Of a DNA stretch of 64,000 nucleotides, positions 49,178 to 56,442 are shown one piece after another (position 1 is the first letter of the stretch; each line of letters starts with the position of its first letter). The DNA lies in the NCBI RefSeq assembly GCF_024124665.1, contig NZ_JAMXSB010000003.1:372001-436000 (forward strand). Reading direction: 5' to 3'. The notes beneath the pieces were generated by a model, which saw nothing but the letters and a program-made list of their open reading frames with translations, did no database searches and was not told the DNA's origin. The position numbers and the translations under genes are program-made. This DNA is from Pleionea sp. CnH1-48. Its GTDB lineage: Bacteria; Pseudomonadota; Gammaproteobacteria; Enterobacterales; Kangiellaceae.

Positions 49178-50677
49178 ATGAAGCCATCTTTACAACTAAA
49201 AATTGGTCAACATCTGACCATGACCCCTCAGCTGCAACAGGCGATACGTCTGCTGCAACTTTCTAGTCTGGATTTGCAATCTGAAATTCAGGAGGCGCTG
49301 GACTCTAACCCTATGCTGGATGCTTCAGAAGAGGCAGAAGCAGCGTCAGCTCAAGAGACATCAGATTCTACCAACAGCAAAGAGACTTCAACCAAAGAAG
49401 ATTCAGCGGAGCGTCAAGAAGAGCCGACTCTGGATACTACTGATGCCCTCAACCGCGACACCATCGAGAACGAACTCCCAGTAGATACCCAATGGGAAGA
49501 CTGGCAGCTTAGCGCGCCAACCAGCTTAAGCCGTCCTGACGAAGACAGAGAGTTTGAGTTTCAGGGAGCAACCACCGAGTCACTTCAAGATCACTTGGTC
49601 TGGCAACTGGATTTAACCCCTATGACCGAGCGTGACAAAGTGATTGCGACGGTTATCATCGATTCAGTGGATGAAGAAGGCTATATGCGCGCTACCTGCG
49701 AAGACATAATGAATCAATTGAACGAGTCATTTGATGAAGATGACGAGCTGATTGAAGAAGATGAAGTCGAAGCTGTTCTACATCGATTACAAAATTTTGA
49801 TCCCATTGGCGTGTGCGCGCGCGATCTAAGGGAGTGCTTGTATTTACAACTGGTTCAGTTTGATGAAGAAACACCGCATCTAAAACAAGCACTAACATTA
49901 CTCGATAACCATTTCGACGCATTGGCAAGCCGCAACTACAAACAAATTATGCGTTTGATGAAGTTGTCGGAGAGCGAATTAAAAGACGTCATCAGCCTTA
50001 TTCAAAGTTTAAATCCGCGCCCTGGCAGTTCGGTTGAATCAGGCCAGCCAGAATATGTTGTGCCCGATGTCTTTGTTAGCAAAAAGAAAGACCGCTGGGT
50101 GGTCGAACTAAATCCAGATTGTGCGCCCAAGCTCAGAATCAATAGCAATTATGCTTCGTTGATTAAACGAGCGGATTCCAGCGCCGATAACACTTACCTA
50201 AAAAATAACTTGCAGGAAGCCAAGTGGTTTATCAAAAGTTTGATGAGCCGTAACGACACTTTGTTAAAAGTCGCTACCTGCATTGTTGACAAACAGATGG
50301 GCTTCTTTGAATATGGAGAAGAAGCCATGAAACCCTTGGTGTTGCATGATATTTCTGAAGAAGTCGAAATGCATGAATCAACGGTTTCTCGTGTAACAAC
50401 ACAAAAATACATGCACACGCCAAGAGGTATTTTTGAATTAAAGTATTTCTTCTCGAGTCATGTAAGCACAGCCTCCGGTGGCGAATGCTCATCTACCGCG
50501 ATCCGTGCACTGATAAAAAAATTAATTGCCGCAGAAAATCAGGCAAAACCTTTGAGCGATAACAAAATAGCGAACCTGTTAAAAGAACAAGGCATTAATG
50601 TCGCTCGCAGAACCATTGCGAAGTATCGAGAGGCGATGAATATTCCGCCCTCAAATGAACGTAAATCGCTGATTTAG
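49178..50677 (+). CDS. rpoN: RNA polymerase sigma-54 factor RpoN
   Basis: The alternative sigma factor for nitrogen, motility and other enhancer-dependent promoters. Region I is Gln/Leu-rich (LQLKIGQHLTMTPQLQQAIRLLQLSS). An acidic region II follows at about 50-120 (SAQETSDSTNSKETSTKED). The core-binding domain, the HTH (SESTVSRVT-type) and the RpoN box ARRTIAKYREAMNIPPSNERK complete it. At 499 residues it matches the family. It sits at the head of the nitrogen-PTS genes, as in enterobacteria and pseudomonads. Confidence 0.97.
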   Translation: MKPSLQLKIGQHLTMTPQLQQAIRLLQLSSLDLQSEIQEALDSNPMLDASEEAEAASAQETSDSTNSKETSTKEDSAERQEEPTLDTTDALNRDTIENELPVDTQWEDWQLSAPTSLSRPDEDREFEFQGATTESLQDHLVWQLDLTPMTERDKVIATVIIDSVDEEGYMRATCEDIMNQLNESFDEDDELIEEDEVEAVLHRLQNFDPIGVCARDLRECLYLQLVQFDEETPHLKQALTLLDNHFDALASRNYKQIMRLMKLSESELKDVISLIQSLNPRPGSSVESGQPEYVVPDVFVSKKKDRWVVELNPDCAPKLRINSNYASLIKRADSSADNTYLKNNLQEAKWFIKSLMSRNDTLLKVATCIVDKQMGFFEYGEEAMKPLVLHDISEEVEMHESTVSRVTTQKYMHTPRGIFELKYFFSSHVSTASGGECSSTAIRALIKKLIAAENQAKPLSDNKIANLLKEQGINVARRTIAKYREAMNIPPSNERKSLI

Positions 50678-50765
50678 GTCAAACACAAAGAGATTGATAA
50701 TCAATTTAGGTTAGGCGTTCGTTAAAACGTCTTACAAAGTTGTCAACAACAGAAGGAAATCGACT

Positions 50766-51053
50766 ATGCAAATCAACCTAACTGGCCGCCATGTTGATGT
50801 TAGTGAATCTTTACACGATTTCGTAAATGAAAAGTTCCAAAAATTAGAACGACACTTTGATCATATCAATAATGTTCATGTTATTTTGAGTGTTGAAAAA
50901 CTCCGGCAAATCGCCGAAGCAAAACTCAATGTCAATGGCGGAGAAATCTTTGCCAACTCTGAACATGAAGATATGTATGCCGCCATTGATACACTGGTTG
51001 ATAAACTGGACCGTCAGGTTATCAAGCACAAGGAAAAATTAATTCGTCATTAA
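50766..51053 (+). CDS. hpf: Ribosome hibernation promoting factor (HPF)
   Basis: A short HPF/YfiA-type protein that binds 30S subunits and promotes 100S dimers. The 95-residue protein reads MQINLTGRHVDVSESLHDFV ... HVILSVEKLRQIAEAKLNVNGGEIFANSEHEDMYAAIDTLVDKLDRQVIKHKEKL, characteristic of the family. It has no C-terminal extension, so it is the short form that needs RMF in enterobacteria. AGAAGGAAATCGACT precedes the ATG. Confidence 0.96.
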   Translation: MQINLTGRHVDVSESLHDFVNEKFQKLERHFDHINNVHVILSVEKLRQIAEAKLNVNGGEIFANSEHEDMYAAIDTLVDKLDRQVIKHKEKLIRH

Positions 51054-51055
51054 TT

Positions 51056-51526
51056 ATGGATGTTTTATCTTGTCTATCGCCGGAGCGCACCCTAGCGGGT
51101 GTCTCCGCAAGCAGTAAAAAACGAGTATTTGAAATACTCAGTCAAGCCATCGCTGGCGCCTGTTCAGAAATATCAGAACAAGATGTATTAGAAAGCCTCT
51201 TTGCACGAGAACGTATAGGCTGCACAGGTTTGGGTCAAGGTATCGCATTGCCTCATGGACGTGCGAGTTGTTGCGACAACATCATTGGTGCCCTCCTCCT
51301 GTTAGAAGACCCCATCAGCTATGATTCTTCTGATGGTCAACCCGTCGATATTGTTTTTGCACTTCTTGTGCCTGAGAAAGCGCACGATGACCACATCAGT
51401 TGTCTTTCCAGTATTGCAAAATTGTTACGCCAACCAGGAATTACCAATCAAATCCGCAATGCCTATAGCAATCAGGCCTTATTTGATATAGTCTCTACTG
51501 CGAGTAAAAAATCAGCAGCTGAATAA
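51056..51526 (+). CDS. ptsN: Nitrogen-PTS enzyme IIA PtsN
   Basis: The terminal phosphoacceptor of the nitrogen PTS, regulating potassium transport and stress pathways. The 156-residue EIIA-Ntr has the active-site histidine motif GIALPHGRA, with the upstream ERIGCTGLGQG. It begins 2 bases after hpf and precedes rapZ in the conserved rpoN-hpf-ptsN-rapZ-npr block. Confidence 0.96.
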   Translation: MDVLSCLSPERTLAGVSASSKKRVFEILSQAIAGACSEISEQDVLESLFARERIGCTGLGQGIALPHGRASCCDNIIGALLLLEDPISYDSSDGQPVDIVFALLVPEKAHDDHISCLSSIAKLLRQPGITNQIRNAYSNQALFDIVSTASKKSAAE

Positions 51527-51546
51527 CTTCATCATACAGGAAGCCT

Positions 51547-52398
51547 ATGAAACGGATTATCTTGAGCGGACGTTCAGGCTCTGGAAAAACGGTTGCCCTT
51601 AGAGCGTTAGAAGATCAAGGATTCTATTGTGTCGATAATATTCCTTTATCTTTAGTTCCATCACTTGTAGAAACCTTTGAAGATCAACCACAAGATATCG
51701 CATTAGGTATTGATGCACGCAGTTTTTCTAACGAGCTGGATCAGTTCTCCAATATTTTGGAACAACTGAACGAAAACGATGAGCCTTTTCAGGTCTATTT
51801 TATTGATGCTGATGATCGTTCTCTCTTACAACGCTTTAGCGAAACCCGCCGTCGTCATCCATTAACTCAAAATGGCTTATCGCTAAAAGAAGCCATTGCT
51901 AAAGAACGAGAGCTGCTAGAGCCGATTGCTCTGTGTGCCGACTTGCTGGTTGATACAACCTCAATGACGCCCTACGCTCTACGTGACTTTATTCGCGAGC
52001 GAGCCTTATCCAAACGTGAATCCTCTATGGATATTATGTTTGAATCGTTCGGTTTCAAAAACGGCATACCGACCGAAGCCGATTATGTGTTTGATGTGCG
52101 TTGCCTTCCTAACCCCTACTGGGATCCCGATCTACGTTCTTACAACGGAACGCAAGGTCCGATAATTGAATATCTTGAATCCCAACCGATGGTTAATGAA
52201 TTTTTTTGGCAACTGAAAGTATTTCTCCATACCTGGATCCCACGATTTGAACAGAATAATCGCAGCTACTTAACCATTGCTATAGGCTGTACGGGTGGTC
52301 ATCATCGCAGCGTTTATATGGCAGAGCGCTTAGCAAAAACCTTTAGCAACGAGCGTCAGACGATACAGATCAGACATCGGGATTTAAAAGATGATTAG
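51547..52398 (+). CDS. rapZ: RNase adapter protein RapZ
   Basis: A nucleotide-binding RNase adaptor that in enterobacteria presents the GlmZ small RNA to RNase E and so controls amino-sugar supply for the envelope. The 283-residue protein has Walker A SGRSGSGKTVALRALEDQGFYCVDNIP, GIDARS and the C-terminal RNA-binding IAIGCTGGHHRSVYMAERLA motif. The stop overlaps the following EIIA-like gene by 8 bases. Confidence 0.96.
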   Translation: MKRIILSGRSGSGKTVALRALEDQGFYCVDNIPLSLVPSLVETFEDQPQDIALGIDARSFSNELDQFSNILEQLNENDEPFQVYFIDADDRSLLQRFSETRRRHPLTQNGLSLKEAIAKERELLEPIALCADLLVDTTSMTPYALRDFIRERALSKRESSMDIMFESFGFKNGIPTEADYVFDVRCLPNPYWDPDLRSYNGTQGPIIEYLESQPMVNEFFWQLKVFLHTWIPRFEQNNRSYLTIAIGCTGGHHRSVYMAERLAKTFSNERQTIQIRHRDLKDD

Positions 52399-52786
52399 TG
52401 TGTTACTGCTAACCCGTTCTAACTCGGGTCAACAATTACTGGATACGGTAACCAAACGTCTTGGCACCCTGCCACTGGATTGCCACACGCTAACGTTTAA
52501 CCCAGAAGCCCAAAGTCATATTGTGTTCCCGCATATTCAGGGACGTATTAAACGAATAGATAAAGGCGATGGTGTATTGATATTGATGGATTGTGTTACT
52601 GATCATCAGGAACTTGTCGACCAACTGCTAGCGACCAGTCAAATTGCCTGTGTTTCGGGATTAAATGATCCTATGATTGCAGCGCTCTATCAGTGTGAAC
52701 ATCTTTCTTTGATCGACGCCAGTGAAGCAGTAGCCAAACACGCACGCTCAAACATTCAGACGTTTATTCGGAGTGCTGCGGATTGA
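52391..52786 (+). CDS. EIIA-mannose-like PTS protein lacking the phosphoacceptor histidine
   Basis: A 131-residue protein of the mannose/fructose EIIA fold, inserted between rapZ and npr. The fold markers are retained: N-terminal strand ISVLLLT, helix QQLLDTVTKRLG, the GDGVLILMD strand and SGLNDPMIAALY (the G-x-N-x-P-M motif). Both catalytic motifs differ from active EIIA-Man. The usual T-H-G after strand 1 is T-R-S here, so the phosphorylated His is Arg9, and the usual D-x-x-G-G-S-P after strand 3 is DCVTDHQE. It is therefore unlikely to carry phosphate and may be a regulatory pseudo-EIIA acting with PtsN, RapZ or NPr. It overlaps both neighbours, so it is co-translated. Confidence 0.82.
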   Translation: MISVLLLTRSNSGQQLLDTVTKRLGTLPLDCHTLTFNPEAQSHIVFPHIQGRIKRIDKGDGVLILMDCVTDHQELVDQLLATSQIACVSGLNDPMIAALYQCEHLSLIDASEAVAKHARSNIQTFIRSAAD

Positions 52787-53052
52787 TTAAAAAACTGTGC
52801 ACCATTGTGAACCAAAAAGGATTGCATGCTCGAGCTGCGGCAGAAGTAGTTAACTTAGTCGAGCAGTATGACGCACAAATCACCTTGCATCTTGATGGCA
52901 ATGAGGCACAGGCAGATAACTTAATTCATTTGTTAACTTTGGCAGCTTACCAAGGTAAACAGGTCGAAATTCGGGCGGATGGCACTGACGCACAAGCAGC
53001 GATCAATGCACTGGCTTCACTCATCGAAAACCGTTTTAACGAAGTCAGCTAA
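52783..53052 (+). CDS. ptsO: Nitrogen-PTS phosphocarrier protein NPr
   Basis: The HPr-like carrier of the nitrogen PTS, accepting phosphate from PtsP. The 89-residue chain has the active-site histidine in NQKGLHARAAAEVV, and the usual helix VEIRADGTDAQAAINALASLI. The start is a TTG whose second and third bases form part of the upstream TGA (overlap 4 bases), so expression should depend on translation of the EIIA-like gene. The conserved Ser-46 region of HPr is replaced by ADNLIHLLTLAAYQG, as expected for NPr. Confidence 0.94.
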   Translation: MIKKLCTIVNQKGLHARAAAEVVNLVEQYDAQITLHLDGNEAQADNLIHLLTLAAYQGKQVEIRADGTDAQAAINALASLIENRFNEVS

Positions 53053-53337
53053 TCCAATACGCTCCTTATCACCCGTCTTTCTTATTAAATATAAGCTCTT
53101 AATAATTTATCCTTTTTTCAAAGTCCAAGCTAAAGTTATAATAGCCACAAGAAAAACCAGAACACATTGCTTCTCTTAGTCATTCAGCATACAGAACAGT
53201 GTGATGCTGGATTACCTAGTGCTCTCTTGCAGGAATCATGTGAATGCCGCTCAGAACAAACTCTGAAGGTTAATCACAAACAAAAATAGAGAGACACCTA
53301 TTCACCGCGTTCATTGCGTTAGCTATTGGGGTCGTAC

Positions 53338-54708
53338 ATGCTCGAAACTTACGAACAAGAACCGACACAAGATCGCATTCAACAATTGAATGACGCTCTT
53401 GAAAGCGGAATGTTTGTTCATGTTCGTCACATGCTCAACAATATGCCTGCCGCTGACGCAGCCCACCTTCTGGAATCTTCAACACCACGGATCAGAAACC
53501 TGCTCTGGAAGTTGGTCGATAATGAAAACGAAGGGGAAATCCTGCAATACCTCAACGACGAAATTCGTAACTTTTTCGTCGATAAAATGGGTCCAGAACA
53601 ACTCGCCCATGCGGTTAAAGATCTAGAAACCGATGATTTGGCCGACATCCTCGGCGAACTCCCAGAAAGCGTCTATCGCAAAGTGATAGTGTCCATGAAG
53701 GATCAGGATCGACAACGTGTCGAGGCCGCGCTGGAGTATCCCGAAGACAGTGCTGGCGGCTTGATGAACACCGACACCATTACGGTGCGCCCGACCATCA
53801 CCATTGAAGTCGTTCTACGCTACCTTCGCCGCCGCAAAGAGCTGCCTAAATCAACGGACAGTATCTATGTTGTTAATTCAAGTGATCAACTGCTAGGAGC
53901 CGTCAGCCTGGCGACGCTTATTACCAGCAAACCTGACATGATGGTTGAACAGGTAGTCGACCCTGATATTCAAAGCATTGCAGTGGACATGTCAGAAACC
54001 GAAGTCGCCCAATTGTTTGAGCGTCGCGATCTGATCTCCGCTCCTGTCGTAGATCAAGAAAACCATTTATTAGGTCGAATTACGATTGATGATGTTGTTG
54101 ACGTTATCCGGGAAGAAGCCGAACATTCGCTCATGAGTATGGCTGGTCTGGATGAGGCTGACGATACCTTTGCCCCAGTCTGGTCATCAGCCAAACGTCG
54201 AGCGGTATGGTTAGGTGTCAATCTGATCACCGTTTTGATTGCAGCGCAGGTTATTGGTCTATTTGAAGACACCATTAAAATCGTCACCGCTCTGGCCATC
54301 TTGCAACCCATAGTTCCCAGCATGGGAGGCGTAGCAGGAACACAAACACTCACTCTGGTTATCAGGGGCCTTTCTCTCGGCCATATAGGTCAAAGTAATA
54401 CTCGCTGGCTACTGATGAAAGAACTGGGCGTCAGTCTGCTTAATGGCACCTTATGGGCCTTTGCCGTGGGCAGCTTAACCATGGTTTGGTTTTATGAAGA
54501 AGTGTTTGCCGCAAAACTGGCCATTGCGATCTCTGGTGCCATGATCATTACAATGGTAGTAGGAGCGGTAACAGGCGCATCATTACCGCTAATTCTTCGC
54601 AGGCTCAATATGGATCCCGTCTTGTCAGGTGGTGTAGTGCTCACCACCATGACCGATGTTGTCGGATTCTTTTCTTTACTGGGTCTTGCGACCCTAATGT
54701 TTTTCTAA
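53338..54708 (+). CDS. mgtE: Magnesium transporter MgtE
   Basis: A Mg2+ channel gated by its own cytoplasmic Mg2+ sensor. The start at 53338 (MLETYEQEPTQDRIQQL) is preceded by GGGGT; a TTG 12 bases earlier is less likely. Domains: MgtE N-domain (about 30-130, including ELPESVYRKVIVSM), two CBS domains (about 135-255, EYPEDSAGGLMNTDTITVRPTITIEVVLRYLRR), the plug helix, then five membrane helices (about 280-456) with the pore segment QPIVPSMGGVAGTQTLTLVIRGL. At 456 residues it is of family length. A 285-base leader precedes it, with no recognisable M-box. Confidence 0.95.
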   Translation: MLETYEQEPTQDRIQQLNDALESGMFVHVRHMLNNMPAADAAHLLESSTPRIRNLLWKLVDNENEGEILQYLNDEIRNFFVDKMGPEQLAHAVKDLETDDLADILGELPESVYRKVIVSMKDQDRQRVEAALEYPEDSAGGLMNTDTITVRPTITIEVVLRYLRRRKELPKSTDSIYVVNSSDQLLGAVSLATLITSKPDMMVEQVVDPDIQSIAVDMSETEVAQLFERRDLISAPVVDQENHLLGRITIDDVVDVIREEAEHSLMSMAGLDEADDTFAPVWSSAKRRAVWLGVNLITVLIAAQVIGLFEDTIKIVTALAILQPIVPSMGGVAGTQTLTLVIRGLSLGHIGQSNTRWLLMKELGVSLLNGTLWAFAVGSLTMVWFYEEVFAAKLAIAISGAMIITMVVGAVTGASLPLILRRLNMDPVLSGGVVLTTMTDVVGFFSLLGLATLMFF

Positions 54709-54727
54709 TTAGAAAGAACAACAGATC

Positions 54728-56092
54728 CTAGCTACCCGCGAGCGTCATACCTTCAACCAAAATTGAGCCAGTCACAATGGACGAGCGGTGATCTTTATCA
54801 TTGCCAACAGCGGCAACATTAGCAAACATGTCGCGTAAATTGCCTGCGATGGTAATCTCTTGAACTGGGTGTTGTATTTCGCCGTTTTCGACCCAGAATC
54901 CCGAAGCACCACGAGAGTAATCACCCGATACCAGATTCACACCCTGCCCCATGACCTCAGTGACTAACAATCCTGTTCCCATCATTTTTAACAGGTCTTC
55001 AAACGAGTGTCCGGTGTCATTAATATAAGTGTTGTGCAATCCTCCGGCGTTTGCCGTTGTTGTCATACCGAGCTTACGCGCCGAATAACTGCCTAAGATA
55101 TAGCCCTGCAAAATTCCATCTTCGACAATGTTTCGAGCAAAAGTAGCGACACCTTCATTATCAAAACTGGCGCTCGATAAGCCACCAATTTCGTGCGGCC
55201 TCTCATCAATCACAATGCCCTTTGGAAAAATCGGTTGGCCCAATGTATCCACCAAAAAGGATGAACGACGATACAAAGCGGCACCACGAATCGCTCCAAA
55301 AAAATGTCCCAATAAACCACGGGCCGTATCTGGCGCAAAAAGAACCGGAACTTTGCAGGTATCAACCGCACGTCCACCTAATCTTCCCACTACTTTTTCA
55401 GCTGCTTTACGCCCTACAGCGGCAGCCGACTGAAGCTTGTCAAAATCGCGGCTAATGGTATACCAGAAATCACGCTGCATACCTTTAGCATCCTCAGCGA
55501 TCATCATGCAGCTTAAGCTATGACGAGTACTCACCGAATCACCGACAAAACCGTGTGAATTGGCATACACACGAATAAATCGGTGGCTAGAAACACTGGC
55601 ACCATCAGATTGACGAATCGAAGAATCATAAGCCAGACCAGCAGCCTCACAGTCTTTGGCTAAATGAATCAAGTCATCTACGGTCTTTGTTGTAGGATGA
55701 TCCAATTGTAAATCATGAATGTCTTTTGCCATTAAAGCGGCGTCAGCTAAGCCAGCATAAGGATCCGGAGAGGTGTAACGAGCAATATTACACGCTGCTG
55801 CGACGGCGGCTTCGATGGCTTCATCGCTGGTGTCCGTTGTGGTCGCCGAGCCTTTACTTTGATCGAAGAAAACCGTAATGCCGAAGCTGGAGTCTTGATT
55901 AAACTCAACGGTTTCTACGTCAGCATCTCGAACTTGAATACTTAAGCCAGCATCTTGGCTAACACCAACTTCCGCGCTGGTTGCTCCATGCTTTTTGGAC
56001 AGCTCCAAAATGCGCTCACAAATATTTCGCATTTGATGGTTTTTGTCGACCACATCCATCGCATCCAACGTTTTTACGGTTTGATTAACCAC
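54728..56092 (-). CDS. pmbA: TldE/PmbA metalloprotease subunit
   Basis: With TldD forms a periphery-gated metalloprotease that processes microcin B17 and the CcdA antitoxin in E. coli; PmbA is the partner subunit without the metal site. The 454-residue protein has VETVEFNQDSSFGITVFFDQ, the central KVPVLFAPDTARGLLGHFFGAIRGAALYRRSSFL and DYSRGASGFWVENGEIQHPVQEITIAGNLRDM, all typical. The first codon is GTG at 56090-56092. It is divergent from a TonB-dependent receptor; the usual neighbour darP (yjgA) lies just beyond that receptor. Confidence 0.95.
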   Translation of the reverse strand: MVNQTVKTLDAMDVVDKNHQMRNICERILELSKKHGATSAEVGVSQDAGLSIQVRDADVETVEFNQDSSFGITVFFDQSKGSATTTDTSDEAIEAAVAAACNIARYTSPDPYAGLADAALMAKDIHDLQLDHPTTKTVDDLIHLAKDCEAAGLAYDSSIRQSDGASVSSHRFIRVYANSHGFVGDSVSTRHSLSCMMIAEDAKGMQRDFWYTISRDFDKLQSAAAVGRKAAEKVVGRLGGRAVDTCKVPVLFAPDTARGLLGHFFGAIRGAALYRRSSFLVDTLGQPIFPKGIVIDERPHEIGGLSSASFDNEGVATFARNIVEDGILQGYILGSYSARKLGMTTTANAGGLHNTYINDTGHSFEDLLKMMGTGLLVTEVMGQGVNLVSGDYSRGASGFWVENGEIQHPVQEITIAGNLRDMFANVAAVGNDKDHRSSIVTGSILVEGMTLAGS

Positions 56093-56181
56093 ACAGCACC
56101 TCTGGGAAAGACATCATTTGAAGCAGACCATTTGCAAATAGTGATCGAGCTGATACAGTTACTTCTTAAGCAACAAAGGCT

Positions 56182-56309
56182 TATACATCCGCTGCCTCTC
56201 AAATTGACAGATATTGGCTGCGCGCATTCACTCCAATCACTTAGTTCGTCTAAGCTCTGGGAATTCGCTAGCTGGCCATCCTCATGTTCTTTGAAAGGCT
56301 TTGGGTACA
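56182..56309. repeat. ERIC element, second and more diverged copy
   Basis: 128 bases from TATACATCC to TTTGGGTACA. It aligns with the copy at 40851-40977 through TTGGCTGCG, ATTCACTCCAATCACTTAGT, CTAAGCTCTGGGAATTCGCT, CTGGCC and TTTGAAAGGCTTTGGGTA. It has more mismatches in the outer arms, so it is probably an older insertion. It lies in the divergent gap between pmbA and the receptor gene; nothing else was recognised there except an AT-rich stretch (56360-56400) likely to hold the receptor promoter. Confidence 0.82.
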
Positions 56310-56442
56310 GTACTCGAACTGACTTAACAAAGCCGAAACTCAATAGCTAATGTTCTACAGCAGTTTTTTATTGAATAGGTTATAAATAATAACACGCGTA
56401 ACCCAAACTCTGTAGCACCAGCAAGAAAAGCAGGCAATATAC

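Noticed and set aside
53053-53337. M-box (ykoK) magnesium riboswitch ahead of mgtE
   Set aside because: The conserved M-box segments are absent; only a weak long-range pairing is seen.
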